From Roseburia_D yibonii (GTDB taxonomy: Bacteria > Bacillota > Clostridia > Lachnospirales > Lachnospiraceae), in NCBI RefSeq assembly GCF_014297335.1, contig NZ_JACOQH010000002.1, positions 62,001 through 126,000 on the forward strand: a stretch of DNA of 64,000 bases, written 5' to 3'. Positions 31,215 through 40,340 of the stretch are shown piece by piece. Position 1 is the first letter of the stretch. Every line of letters begins with the position of its first letter. A program made the position numbers and the translations under genes. The notes beneath the pieces were generated by a model. The model did no database searches. It saw nothing but the letters and a program-made list of their open reading frames with translations, and was not told where the DNA came from.

Positions 31215-33047
31215 GTGGAGTTCAGCAGATCACAGACAGAGGCAATCGAACATAAGGATGGACCGGCACTCATACTGGCGGGGCCGGGAAGCGGAAAGAC
31301 AGCGGTGATCACCGAGCGCACCAGCCGGCTGATCACCGAACATGGCGTGGATCCGTCCCGGATACTGGTCATCACATTCACGCGGGCAGCCGCAAGAGAA
31401 ATGGAAGAGCGGTTTATCCGGCGGATGGGGAAAAAATATCCGGTGACATTTGGAACGTTTCATGCGGTATTTTTTACGGTCCTCAAATACGCCTATCATT
31501 TTCATGCGGGAAATATCATAAAAGAAGATGTCAAATACCAGTATATGCGGGAGATCGTTGCGCATATGGGATTGGAGTACGATGACGAGGCGGAGTTTTT
31601 ATCGTCTTTGTTCGGTGAGATCAGTATGGTGAAAAATGCCGGAGTAGCGCTTGAAAATTATTATTCTTCCAATCTTCCCGAGCATGTGTTCCGCAAGATT
31701 TACCGTGCGTATGATGAAAAATTAAGACGCAACCGGCTGCTCGATTTTGATGATATGTTAGTCTACACTTACGAGCTTTTTTCAGAGCGCAAAGACATCC
31801 TTTCGGCCTGGCAGAAAAAGTACCGTTATATTCTGATCGATGAGTTCCAGGACATCAACAAGCTTCAGTTTGACATCATGAAAATGCTTGCGCTTCCCGA
31901 AAACAATCTCTTTGTGGTCGGGGATGACGATCAGTCGATTTATCGTTTCCGCGGGGCGAGACCGGAGATCATGCTGCATTTTGACAAAGATTATCCGAAC
32001 GCGAAAAAAATCGTACTGAAAGAAAATTACCGTTCCACAGCGAATATCGTGGATGCGTCCCTTCGCCTGATCGGACATAATACAGAGCGCTTCCAAAAGG
32101 AGATCCACGCGGCGGGAAGCAGCGGCGCGGCGGTGGAATTTGCGGTATTTGAAGACCAGAGAGCGGAAAACAGAAAGATCATAGAAGAGATCAGGGACCA
32201 TGTGGAAGGCAGTGGAATGTATTCGGATATCGCGATACTGTTCCGCACCAATACGCAGCCGAGACTTTTGATGGAACAGCTGATGGATTATGATATTCCG
32301 TTTGTCACAAGGGACAATATCCCCAATCTCTATGAGCACTGGATCGCGAAGGATATCTTTGCCTACATTTACATGGCGCAGGGAAGCCGCACCCGAAAGA
32401 ACTTTTTGCAGATCATGAACCGGCCAAAGCGTTATATCAGCAGGGAAAATGTGGATGAGGAGGAGATCGCGTTCGAGGTGTTACTCGATATCTACCGCGA
32501 TAAGCCATGGATCGCCGAGCGGATCGAAAAAATGGAGTATGACCTAAAAGTGATCGGGCGGATCACACCGTTTGCGGCGATCAATTACATACGGCAGAGC
32601 GTCGGCTATGATGACTTTTGCAGGGAATACGCGGATTATCGCAGGATCAGCGAGGAAGAACTGCTTGAAAAGTTAGATGAACTGCAGGAGGGTGCCAAGG
32701 GCTACCGTGACTTTGATGAATGGTTTACCCATATTGAGGAATATACCGAAGAATTAAAGCGTCAGAGTGAGAAACAGCGTAAAAATAAAAACGGGGTGCT
32801 GCTTGCGACACTGCACAGCGCCAAGGGACTTGAGTTTCAAAAGGTTTATATCGTGGATGTCAATGAGGGAGTCATGCCATACAAAAAGGCAGTGTTAGAA
32901 GCGGATATCGAAGAAGAAAGGCGCATGTTCTACGTTGGTATCACACGCGCCAGAGAAAAGCTGAAGCTCTGTTCCGTGAAAAAGCTAAACAATCACGAGA
33001 CAGAGATCTCCAGATTTATCCGGGAAATGAACGAAACGGGGGATTAA
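31215..33047 (+). CDS. UvrD/Rep-family DNA helicase
   Basis: A superfamily 1A 3'-5' helicase, 610 residues, with all main motifs in order: QTEAIEHKDGP (Q motif), LAGPGSGKTAV (Walker A), VITFTRAAA (Ia), LIDEFQDIN (Walker B), VGDDDQSIYRFRGA (III), TLHSAKGLEF (V) and FYVGITRAREKL (VI). It is about 120 residues shorter than PcrA/UvrD, mainly through reduced 1B/2B regions and no C-terminal tail, so it may be a specialised repair or recombination paralogue. The GTG at 31215 has AGGGAGTAAGAA upstream. It ends on the same bases as the facing DUF1292 gene. Confidence 0.93.
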   Translation: MEFSRSQTEAIEHKDGPALILAGPGSGKTAVITERTSRLITEHGVDPSRILVITFTRAAAREMEERFIRRMGKKYPVTFGTFHAVFFTVLKYAYHFHAGNIIKEDVKYQYMREIVAHMGLEYDDEAEFLSSLFGEISMVKNAGVALENYYSSNLPEHVFRKIYRAYDEKLRRNRLLDFDDMLVYTYELFSERKDILSAWQKKYRYILIDEFQDINKLQFDIMKMLALPENNLFVVGDDDQSIYRFRGARPEIMLHFDKDYPNAKKIVLKENYRSTANIVDASLRLIGHNTERFQKEIHAAGSSGAAVEFAVFEDQRAENRKIIEEIRDHVEGSGMYSDIAILFRTNTQPRLLMEQLMDYDIPFVTRDNIPNLYEHWIAKDIFAYIYMAQGSRTRKNFLQIMNRPKRYISRENVDEEEIAFEVLLDIYRDKPWIAERIEKMEYDLKVIGRITPFAAINYIRQSVGYDDFCREYADYRRISEEELLEKLDELQEGAKGYRDFDEWFTHIEEYTEELKRQSEKQRKNKNGVLLATLHSAKGLEFQKVYIVDVNEGVMPYKKAVLEADIEEERRMFYVGITRAREKLKLCSVKKLNNHETEISRFIREMNETGD

Positions 33048-33352
33048 TCCATCTCTTCAAATTCCTCTTCATCTAAAAGTTCATCAAAACGGTCAGCGAC
33101 GATCTCGTATTCTTCATCATCGGTGATATTGTCCAGGGAAGGATTGCCGTCTTCATCTTCAAAATAGCGGTAGATGTAGACCTTTCCCTCGGCATTGTCC
33201 GCACCGTTTTCATCGAGCGGAAGCAGCGCGATATAATCCTGGTCAGCTGCTTCAAAGATCGTGAGAATGCGGCATTCGACTTCGGAATCGTCATCCAGGC
33301 TAAGTGTTACGAACATATCTTCATCATCATTGGAATTTTCCTGTTTTCCCAT
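33044..33352 (-). CDS. DUF1292 family acidic protein
   Basis: A 102-residue, highly acidic protein (DDDSEVECRILTIFEAADQDYIALLPLDENG ... YIYRYFEDEDG) typical of the DUF1292/YrzB family of Firmicutes, whose role is unknown. The minus-strand ribosome site is AGAGGT. The gene is convergent with the helicase and the two stop codons overlap (33044-33047), so both transcripts share 3' ends. Confidence 0.92.
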   Translation of the reverse strand: MGKQENSNDDEDMFVTLSLDDDSEVECRILTIFEAADQDYIALLPLDENGADNAEGKVYIYRYFEDEDGNPSLDNITDDEEYEIVADRFDELLDEEEFEEMD

Positions 33353-33512
33353 ATCAGTACCTCTTTTCTGTGATAAATTGCTGATGCAGTATCATTCTAT
33401 CAGTTCTGTGCCCGCTTCGCAACCGGCACCGGAAAAATATCAGAATTTTTCTATACAAATAAAATAAAAACAGGTATAATAAAATACAAATGTGCAACAG
33501 AGGAAAAAACAG

Positions 33513-35360
33513 ATGAAGTATGAGATAAAGGAAGGAAATTATGCGGCAATGGGAGTGACCAGACAGGGAAGAGATCTGGTATTTACGTTTGCCGCGAAAC
33601 AAAATCAGACATGTGCTGTGCTGCTTTATGACAGGGAGAGCGGCAAAAAACAGTTTAGGATCGAGCTGCCCGTGGAGTTTCAGGCAGGTTTCCTTCGTTC
33701 TGTCTGCATACGGAATATAGATTACCATAAATTTGATTATAACTATGAGATCGATGGAGAAGTCGTGACAGATCCCTATGCCAGAAAGATCGTGGGCAGG
33801 GAGCACTGGTGCGACAAGGCGCGGCAGGGGAAAAATGTGCTGCGTGGAGGATTTGATTTTTCCGTCTTTCACTGGAAGGAACAGCGGCCAAAGGTCAAAA
33901 AAGAGGACATGTTCCTCTATAAGCTGCATGTGCGTGGATTTACGATGGACACGTCGGCGGCAAACCGGGGAACCTTTGCGGCACTGCAAAAGAAGATCCC
34001 GTACCTGCGTGATCTGGGAGTGACATCGGTCGAACTGATGCCGGTCTATGAATTTGAGGAGATCGAGCAGAAAACGAAGGACAAGCTGCCGGATTATGTG
34101 ACATGGAAGAAAAAAGCAAAAGAAAAGAGGGCGGAAACGCGGGTGAATTTCTGGGGCTATACCAGAGGAAACTATTTTGCGCCCAAAGCATCATTTGCGG
34201 CTTCGGATCATGCGGCTGTGGAGTTGAAAAGACTGATCCAGGCGCTTCATAACCAGGGGATGGAGTGCATTCTTGAGATGTTTTTCCCGGCGGGAGTTCC
34301 GGCGGCTGAGATCATCGACGCATTGCATTACTGGGTACTTGAGTACCATGTGGACGGATTTCATTTGCAGGGAGAAAATCTGCCGGTACAGGTGATCGCG
34401 GAGGATCTGCTGCTTCATGCGACCAAGATCTTTTATGTGTGGTTTGAAGAGGCGGTTGTCGCAAAAGAGGACGCGGACAGCCATTTGTACTTTTACAATG
34501 ATGAATTTGAATATCCGATCCGCCGCATGCTCTGCGGCAGGGATGCCAGCCTGTATGAGTTTGTCAATCAGATGCGCAAACAGCAGGAGCGCGCTTCGTA
34601 TGTGAATTATATCTGTGACAATAATGGATTTACGCTGGCAGATCTTTTTTCATACAGTGAAAAGCACAATGAGAAAAACGGAGAGAAAAACACGGACGGA
34701 AGCAGCTGGAATTACAGCTGTAATTGCGGCGCGGAAGGGGAGACGAACCGGAAATACATTAAAAACCAGCGCAAACGGCTGGCAAAGAACGCCATAGCGG
34801 CTGTCTTTCTTGCGCAGGGAATCCCGCTTCTGTTTTCCGGGGATGAATTTGGAAATTCACAGGAAGGCAACAATAACGCGTACTGCCAGGATAATGCGAT
34901 CGGGTGGATCAACTGGAAAGAAAAAGGAAGAAACAGGGAGCTTTTGGAGTTTACCAGAGCGGTGATCCGTTTCCGGAAGGAGCATCCGGTGTTTAGGAGC
35001 CCGGAACCGATGCAGATGTGCGATTATAAGGGGATCGGACTGCCGGATCTTTCCTATCACGGCGAAGAAGCATGGATGGCGGGCTTTGATCCGGGCAGAC
35101 AGGTGGTAGGCCTGCTCTACGGCGGTGGCTACGCGCTGCGGGACGATGCCACGGAGGATGACGATATCTATATCGCGTTTAATTTCCATGTGACGGAGAA
35201 AAAACTGGCGCTCCCGAAGACGGAGAAGACGAAGGGCTGGTATCGCGTGATCGATACCGCAAGAGAAAAGGACGCGGTTTTGGATAACGGCGTGGAAATA
35301 GAGCAGAAACAGGCTGTGATCGCGCCGCAGTCTGTTGCGGTCTTTGTTGGAAAGAGGTAG
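33513..35360 (+). CDS. Degenerate GH13 (debranching enzyme-like) protein
   Basis: A 615-residue protein with the layout of GlgX/isoamylase-type GH13 enzymes: an N-terminal beta domain, a barrel region with KLHVRGFTMD, SVELMPVYEF and WGYTRGNYFAPKASFA, and FTLADLFSYSEKHNEKNGE. Residues expected to be catalytic are missing: the DxxxNH site reads ILEMFFPAG (253-261), the GFRFDLA nucleophile site reads GFHLQGE (Gln286), and the HD of region IV reads NN (370-371). It may therefore bind but not cut alpha-glucans. The ATG at 33513 has AGAGGAA upstream; a GTG at 33492 precedes it. Confidence 0.88.
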   Translation: MKYEIKEGNYAAMGVTRQGRDLVFTFAAKQNQTCAVLLYDRESGKKQFRIELPVEFQAGFLRSVCIRNIDYHKFDYNYEIDGEVVTDPYARKIVGREHWCDKARQGKNVLRGGFDFSVFHWKEQRPKVKKEDMFLYKLHVRGFTMDTSAANRGTFAALQKKIPYLRDLGVTSVELMPVYEFEEIEQKTKDKLPDYVTWKKKAKEKRAETRVNFWGYTRGNYFAPKASFAASDHAAVELKRLIQALHNQGMECILEMFFPAGVPAAEIIDALHYWVLEYHVDGFHLQGENLPVQVIAEDLLLHATKIFYVWFEEAVVAKEDADSHLYFYNDEFEYPIRRMLCGRDASLYEFVNQMRKQQERASYVNYICDNNGFTLADLFSYSEKHNEKNGEKNTDGSSWNYSCNCGAEGETNRKYIKNQRKRLAKNAIAAVFLAQGIPLLFSGDEFGNSQEGNNNAYCQDNAIGWINWKEKGRNRELLEFTRAVIRFRKEHPVFRSPEPMQMCDYKGIGLPDLSYHGEEAWMAGFDPGRQVVGLLYGGGYALRDDATEDDDIYIAFNFHVTEKKLALPKTEKTKGWYRVIDTAREKDAVLDNGVEIEQKQAVIAPQSVAVFVGKR

Positions 35361-35363
35361 GGA

Positions 35364-35930
35364 ATGAAAGCGTGGAAACATTTTTGTACGATTACACATC
35401 ATAAATATCTGGTCATGAAAGGATGCTTTCGTGTCGGGTTGTACCGGCAGGGGCTTTTGCATGATCTTTCCAAATACTCGCCGACGGAATTTCTGGTCGG
35501 CTGCAGATACTATCAGGGAAACCGGAGCCCGAATAACGCGGAACGCGAGGTGAAGGGCTATTCCTCGGCGTGGCTTCACCACAAGGGAAGAAACAAGCAC
35601 CATATGGAGTACTGGATCGACTATGGGGTGCCGGATAAAGAGGGACCGCATAAAGGCGAAAATAAAGGGCTTGAGGGGATGAAGATGCCGATCAATTATG
35701 TGGTGGAGATGTTTATCGACCGGGTTGCGGCGTCCAAAAATTATCAGAAAGAGAAATATATAGACCGCAGTGCCCTGGAATACTATGAACAGGGCAAAAA
35801 ATGCCACATTCTGCATCCTGACACGCAGAGGCTTTTGGAACTGCTGCTTCATATGCTGGCAGAAGAGGGCGAGGATAAGACATTCGCGTTTATCAAAAAC
35901 GAAGTCTTAAAAGGGAAAATATCCTATTGA
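35364..35930 (+). CDS. DUF5662 family protein
   Basis: A 188-residue protein of a family often wrongly named catalase in old annotations. It is His-rich: FCTITHHKYLV, GLLHDLSKYSPTEF and AWLHHKGRNKHHMEYW form an HD-domain-like arrangement that could bind metal. A helical C-terminal region (DTQRLLELLLHMLAEEG) follows. AGAGGTAGGGA precedes the ATG three bases after the GH13-like stop, so the two are co-transcribed. Its function is unknown. Confidence 0.82.
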   Translation: MKAWKHFCTITHHKYLVMKGCFRVGLYRQGLLHDLSKYSPTEFLVGCRYYQGNRSPNNAEREVKGYSSAWLHHKGRNKHHMEYWIDYGVPDKEGPHKGENKGLEGMKMPINYVVEMFIDRVAASKNYQKEKYIDRSALEYYEQGKKCHILHPDTQRLLELLLHMLAEEGEDKTFAFIKNEVLKGKISY

Positions 35931-35985
35931 CAGAAATCAGAATAAAAACTATAAATAAAGGAAAGACAGAAAGAAGGAACGAGAT

Positions 35986-36990
35986 ATGGTAAAAGACAAA
36001 AAGATCCTGTACAGCGGTATGCAGGCGACAGGAACACTGACACTTGGAAATTATCTGGGGGCTTTAAAGAACTGGCTGAACTGGGATCAGGAATATGAGT
36101 GCTTTTACGGCGTTATGGATCTGCATTCCCTGACCGTACGTCAGGAACCGGCGGAGTTTCGGAAAAATGCGAGAAATCTGTATGCGCTTTATGTAGCGGC
36201 GGGGCTGGATCCGAAAAAGAACTGCCTCTATTACCAGTCACATGTCTCCGCACACGCGGAACTCGGCTGGATCCTGGACTGCTTTACCTATATGGGTGAG
36301 CTGAACCGCATGACCCAGTTTAAGGATAAAGCCGCAAAACACGCGGATAATATCAATGCGGGACTCTACACATATCCGGTTCTTATGGCAGCGGATATTT
36401 TGCTGTATCAGACAGACCTGGTTCCGGTTGGCGTGGATCAGAAGCAGCATCTTGAGATCTGCAGGGATATTGCGGAACGTTTCAACAATATCTACGGAGA
36501 AGTATTTACCATACCGGAGGCATATATCCCGAAGGCCGGCGCAAAGATCATGAGCCTTCAGGAGCCGGAAAAGAAAATGTCCAAATCAGATGAAAATGTC
36601 AATGCGACCATCCGGCTTCTCGATGATACCGATACGATCATCCGCAAATTCAAGCGCGCGGTGACAGATTCCGGCAGTGAAGTCCGTTATTCGGAAGAAA
36701 AACCGGGCGTCAGCAATCTGATGAGCATCTATGGCTGTGTGACCGGAAAGACCATGGAAGAGATCGAAAGAGAATTTGACGGAAAAGGATATGGAGATTT
36801 CAAACTTGCAGTAGGAGAGGCCGTTGCGGATGAGTTAAGACCGCTTCAGGAGCGTTATAAACAGCTGATCGCGGATAAGGCTTATATCGAGTCCTGCATT
36901 AAGGAAAACGACGAGAAGGCAAGTTATTTCGCGAATAAGACACTGCGCAAGGTACAAAAAAAGATCGGACTGACAGAAAGGATCCGTTAG
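35986..36990 (+). CDS. trpS: Tryptophanyl-tRNA synthetase
   Basis: Charges tRNA-Trp, 334 residues. The class I motifs are SGMQATGTLTLGNYLGALKNW (HIGH type, residues 7-27) and KKMSKSDEN (196-204). The VGVDQKQHLEICRDIAERFN segment recognises tryptophan. No T-box-type leader is seen in the 55 bases upstream. Its terminator lies within the facing pseudouridine synthase gene, whose end overlaps by 4 bases. Confidence 0.97.
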   Translation: MVKDKKILYSGMQATGTLTLGNYLGALKNWLNWDQEYECFYGVMDLHSLTVRQEPAEFRKNARNLYALYVAAGLDPKKNCLYYQSHVSAHAELGWILDCFTYMGELNRMTQFKDKAAKHADNINAGLYTYPVLMAADILLYQTDLVPVGVDQKQHLEICRDIAERFNNIYGEVFTIPEAYIPKAGAKIMSLQEPEKKMSKSDENVNATIRLLDDTDTIIRKFKRAVTDSGSEVRYSEEKPGVSNLMSIYGCVTGKTMEEIEREFDGKGYGDFKLAVGEAVADELRPLQERYKQLIADKAYIESCIKENDEKASYFANKTLRKVQKKIGLTERIR

Positions 36991-37892
36991 TCTGCTGGAA
37001 ATTTTACACCAGGAAAGAGTGCCTGCATATCAGGGGGAAGAGGAGCCGTAAAAACAAGCGGCTCCTTTTTGATTGGATGAAGGAAAGAAAGCCGGGCTGC
37101 ATGCAGTGCCTGACGGTCGATCTGGCGGAAATCAGGGTGATAGAGAAAATCTCCGATCAGTGGATGCCCGATGTATTTCATATGGACACGGATCTGATGC
37201 GTGCGTCCGGTCTCTAACGTAAGCAAAACGAGGGAAAGCCCGTTTCTTTCCGCAAGCCGCCGAAAATGCGTGACCGCACGCTCCCCGGATGAAAAATTTA
37301 CTTCTCTTTCGATCACGGAACTGCCTTTGCGCGCGATCGGAGCGTCGATCGTGCCGGATTCCGGAGTGATGCCGGAAACAATGGCGAGATAACTCCGGTG
37401 GATCTGGCGTGTGCGGATCGCGGAAGAAAGAAGCGCACTGCTGAGCGCGTTTTTTGCAATGACCGTAAGCCCGGTCGTGTCCCGGTCGAGACGGTTGAGA
37501 CAGCGGAAGGTAAAAGGAATGCCCTGCTTTTTGTAATACATGAGAACCGCGTTTGCGAGTGTGTTGTCATAATTGTCCATAGACGGATGCGTCGGCATGC
37601 CGGAGGGCTTGTTTACGACAAGGATATCTTCGTCCTCGTAGAGAATCGTAAGCGGAAGATCCACGGGGAGAATGCCATCGGAGCCGGTATTTTCGGTTAA
37701 AGATACCAAAATGGTGTCCCCGGTATGTAAGATGTCCTGAAAATAAAGCCAGATCCCGTCGCGCAGAATGCTGTTTTTTGCTTTTTTCAGATCGATCAGG
37801 ATATGACGCGAAAACCCCTGTTCTTTTAGAAACGTGGCGACTGTTTTGTTGTTATCCTCTGCCGTGATCTGATAGGAAAGTGTCCGGTTCAT
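36987..37892 (-). CDS. RluA/RluD-family RNA pseudouridine synthase
   Basis: Isomerises uridine in RNA, probably 23S rRNA or tRNA. The 301-residue form starts at MNRTLSYQ with AGGAGG nine bases before it; an upstream extension in the same frame has no site. It has an S4-like N-terminal part (KTVATFLKEQGFSRHILIDLKKAKNSILRDG), the motif I VVNKPSGMPTHPS, the catalytic loop RLDRDTTGLTV with its Asp, and GRTHQIRVHMKYIGHPLIGD. The exact target base is not deducible. Confidence 0.93.
   Translation of the reverse strand: MNRTLSYQITAEDNNKTVATFLKEQGFSRHILIDLKKAKNSILRDGIWLYFQDILHTGDTILVSLTENTGSDGILPVDLPLTILYEDEDILVVNKPSGMPTHPSMDNYDNTLANAVLMYYKKQGIPFTFRCLNRLDRDTTGLTVIAKNALSSALLSSAIRTRQIHRSYLAIVSGITPESGTIDAPIARKGSSVIEREVNFSSGERAVTHFRRLAERNGLSLVLLTLETGRTHQIRVHMKYIGHPLIGDFLYHPDFRQIDRQALHAARLSFLHPIKKEPLVFTAPLPPDMQALFPGVKFPAD
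37039..37070 (+). terminator. trpS terminator inside the facing gene
   Basis: AGGAGCCG (37041-37048) and CGGCTCCT (37059-37066) form an eight-base stem followed by five T on the plus strand. It lies within the coding 3' end of the opposite pseudouridine synthase, so the coding sequence also serves as a stop for trpS transcription. Confidence 0.78.
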
Positions 37893-37962
37893 CCAATGCC
37901 TCCTGGTGTTGTTATTGCTGTTATTATAACCTGCGGACGGGCAAAATAAAATAGGGAAAGGC

Positions 37963-37988
37963 ACTTTATCGTTTCAATTTCATAAAAT
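37963..37988 (+). promoter_or_regulatory. Mother-cell sigma (SigE/SigK-like) promoter for sigK
   Basis: AC at 37963-37964, a 16-base spacer and CATAAAAT at 37981-37988. This fits the SigK pattern (AC, then CATAnnnTA) and is close to that of SigE, 29 bases before the sigK start. Mother-cell control and self-activation would be the expectation. Confidence 0.5.
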
Positions 37989-38016
37989 GTAGTAAATCAG
38001 CTTTGAGGTGCTTTTT

Positions 38017-38643
38017 TTGAAAACTTTTTTATCCCCATTGAATGCGAAAGAAGAAGCGGAATGTCTGATCAAAATGAAAGAAGGCAGCCTTGAGGCGAAA
38101 AATACGCTGATCGAACGGAATATGCGGCTGGTCGCTCATGTGTCGAAAAAGTATCAGAATACCGGGGAAGATCCGGAGGATCTTATATCTATTGGGACGA
38201 TCGGGCTGATCAAGGCGGTGACTACGTTTGACGCGGAAAGAGGGAGCCGTCTTGCAACCTATGCGGCGCGCTGTATCGACAATGAACTGTTAATGTATCT
38301 TCGCGCGAAACGAAAGGTGTCGCGCGAAATCTCACTCTATGAGCCGATCGGGACGGATAAAGAGGGAAATCAGATCTCGCTTTTGGATATTGTCGAGAGT
38401 GATGAGCCGGATATCCTTGAAAAGATCGAACTGCATAAGAATGTGGAAAAGATTTACCGGAAACTGCCGGAGGTACTGAACGAACGGGAAAAAGAGATCA
38501 TTATCCTGCGTTATGGACTGTATAACAAAAAGGTGCAGACGCAGCGTGAGATCGCAAACCGGATCGGCATTTCCAGATCCTATGTCAGCCGGATCGAGAA
38601 GCATGCGCTGGAAAAACTAAAAAAAAGCTTAAATGAGGAATAA
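38017..38643 (+). CDS. sigK: Sporulation sigma factor SigK
   Basis: The late mother-cell RNA polymerase sigma factor, 208 residues from TTG 38017, six bases after GAGGTG; a GTG at 38008 is part of that site. It matches SigK throughout: RLVAHVSKKYQNTGEDPEDLISIGTIGLIKAV (region 2), TYAARCIDNELLMYLRAKRK and the C-terminal TQREIANRIGISRSYVSRIEKHAL (region 4.2). It begins at MKTFLSPLNAKEEA, where mature Bacillus SigK begins, so there is no pro-sequence and no need for SpoIVFB processing. No intervening skin element interrupts it, unlike the situation in some Bacillus and Clostridioides. Confidence 0.93.
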   Translation: MKTFLSPLNAKEEAECLIKMKEGSLEAKNTLIERNMRLVAHVSKKYQNTGEDPEDLISIGTIGLIKAVTTFDAERGSRLATYAARCIDNELLMYLRAKRKVSREISLYEPIGTDKEGNQISLLDIVESDEPDILEKIELHKNVEKIYRKLPEVLNEREKEIIILRYGLYNKKVQTQREIANRIGISRSYVSRIEKHALEKLKKSLNEE

Positions 38644-38652
38644 AACTATTTG

Positions 38653-38692
38653 AAAAAGATGGAAATCATGTTATGATGATTCCATCTTTTTT
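38653..38692 (+). terminator. Rho-independent terminator after sigK
   Basis: A long stem formed by AAAAGATGGAA and its complement TTCCATCTTTT around a loop near 38668-38675, followed by T residues. Confidence 0.85.
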
Positions 38693-38787
38693 ATCTTTAT
38701 GACAGAGAGACTGTCATCTGATCAGAGTCAGAAGCCGGATCGGCAGCAGAATTCAAACAAAAAACAAAATCAAAAAGGAGGAGTAGA

Positions 38788-40326
38788 TTGTACAGTATTG
38801 TATCTACAGCGATCGTGCATGGGATCGACAGTATCCCGGTGCAGGTTGAGGCGGACGTGAGTAACGGGATGCCTTATTTTGAAATGGTTGGTTTTCTTGG
38901 CGCGGAAGTCAAGGAGGCCAAGGAGCGTGTGCGCACGGCACTGCGAAATGCCGGATATCTACTGCCGGCAAAGCGTATCACGGTAAATCTTTCGCCGGCG
39001 GGCGTCCGGAAATCCGGATCAGCCTTTGATCTTCCGATCACAGTAGCGTTGATGGCGGCGCTTGAGATCGTTCCAAAAGAGAATATGGCGGACATCCTTG
39101 TGGTCGGGGAAATTGGTTTAAACGGACAGGTACAGCCAGTGCGGGGGATCCTGCCCGCCATATTCGGCGCAGCGGAACGCGGATTTTTAAAATGCATGGT
39201 TCCGGCGGGAAATTACAGGGAGGCGTGTGTGGTACCGGGAATTGAGATCATACCGGTGAGCAGTCTTTTTTCTGTTATTTCCTATTTTAAAACAAAGAAA
39301 ACGGAAGATGCCGAAAAGAAAACGGAGGAAAGCGGGAAATGCGCGTTCAAAGCGGAACAGCCGGATTTTGCGGAGCTCCATGGACAGGGAATGCTAAAGC
39401 GGGCCTGTGAGGTGGCAGTGGCGGGCATGCATAATCTTCTGATGGTCGGGCCTCCGGGAACCGGAAAAACCATGGCGGCAAAGCGGATCCCGTCGATCCT
39501 GCCGCCGATGAGCAGGAAGGAGCAGATCGAGCTGTCAAAAATATACAGTGTCTGCGGGCTGTTTGAGGAGCGGGGAGATCTTTTGGATATACGCCCGTTT
39601 CGCGCGCCGCACCATACGGTGACGCCACAGGGACTTTCCGGTGGCGGGTGCATCCCGAAGCCGGGAGAGATCAGTCTTGCGCATCATGGGGTGCTGTTTT
39701 TGGACGAACTGACCGAATTTCGAAAAGAGGCATTAGAAGCGCTGCGCCAGCCAATGGAAGAAAGACAGGTGCAGCTCGTACGGACGGGAGGAAACTATCG
39801 GTATCCGGCGGATTTTATGCTGGTTGCCGCGATGAATCCGTGCGCCTGTGGAAATTATCCGGACAGGCAGAAGTGTTCCTGCAGCCGGCGGGAGATCGCG
39901 CGCTATCTCGGACGTGTCAGCAAACCGCTGATCGATCGTATGGATCTGTGTGTCTGGGTAACGAGATTATCCTATGAGGAAGTGACCGGCGCAGGGAAAA
40001 AAGAGGAGTGCTCCGAAAATATACGAAAACGTGTGGAAGCGGCATGGCAGATACAAAGAGAACGTTACCGGGAAGGCGGATTTTTGCATAACAGTGAGAT
40101 ACCGGCGGGGCAGCTGGAAGCGTACTGCATGCTGGATAGAAAAAAGAAGCAGTACTTAAAGCAGATCTATACGAGCCTGGATCTGAGCGCAAGGGCATAT
40201 CATAAGCTGCTAAAAGTGGCACGCACCATAGCGGATCTGGAGGAAAGTAAGGAAGTTGAGCTGCGGCATCTGAATGAAGCGGTCTGCTATCGGAATCCTG
40301 AGCCGAAATTCTGGGAGCAGGCATAA
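38788..40326 (+). CDS. comM: ComM/YifB family Mg-chelatase-like ATPase
   Basis: A 512-residue AAA+ protein. In transformable bacteria the homologue ComM is a branch-migration helicase that widens heteroduplex during natural transformation. It has the YifB N-terminal domain (IVHGIDSIPVQVEADVSNGMPYFEMVG), Walker A MVGPPGTGKTMAAKR near residue 215, Walker B VLFLDELTEF, and LVAAMNPCACGNYPD with an N-terminal sensor and Cys cluster. Start is TTG, with AAAGGAGGAG seven bases upstream. The next gene is dprA, the usual partner. Confidence 0.94.
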   Translation: MYSIVSTAIVHGIDSIPVQVEADVSNGMPYFEMVGFLGAEVKEAKERVRTALRNAGYLLPAKRITVNLSPAGVRKSGSAFDLPITVALMAALEIVPKENMADILVVGEIGLNGQVQPVRGILPAIFGAAERGFLKCMVPAGNYREACVVPGIEIIPVSSLFSVISYFKTKKTEDAEKKTEESGKCAFKAEQPDFAELHGQGMLKRACEVAVAGMHNLLMVGPPGTGKTMAAKRIPSILPPMSRKEQIELSKIYSVCGLFEERGDLLDIRPFRAPHHTVTPQGLSGGGCIPKPGEISLAHHGVLFLDELTEFRKEALEALRQPMEERQVQLVRTGGNYRYPADFMLVAAMNPCACGNYPDRQKCSCSRREIARYLGRVSKPLIDRMDLCVWVTRLSYEEVTGAGKKEECSENIRKRVEAAWQIQRERYREGGFLHNSEIPAGQLEAYCMLDRKKKQYLKQIYTSLDLSARAYHKLLKVARTIADLEESKEVELRHLNEAVCYRNPEPKFWEQA

Positions 40327-40340
40327 AAGGGGGAAATAAA

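Noticed and set aside
33492..35360. A functional glycogen debranching enzyme or pullulanase
   Set aside because: The overall fold fits, but the residues expected at the catalytic positions are replaced, so an active hydrolase is not claimed.
35364..35930. Catalase annotation for the DUF5662 gene
   Set aside because: No haem-catalase or manganese-catalase motif is present. The His-rich pattern fits DUF5662 instead.
35931..35985. A T-box or other leader before trpS
   Set aside because: The gap is only 55 bases and has no specifier or antiterminator-like structure.
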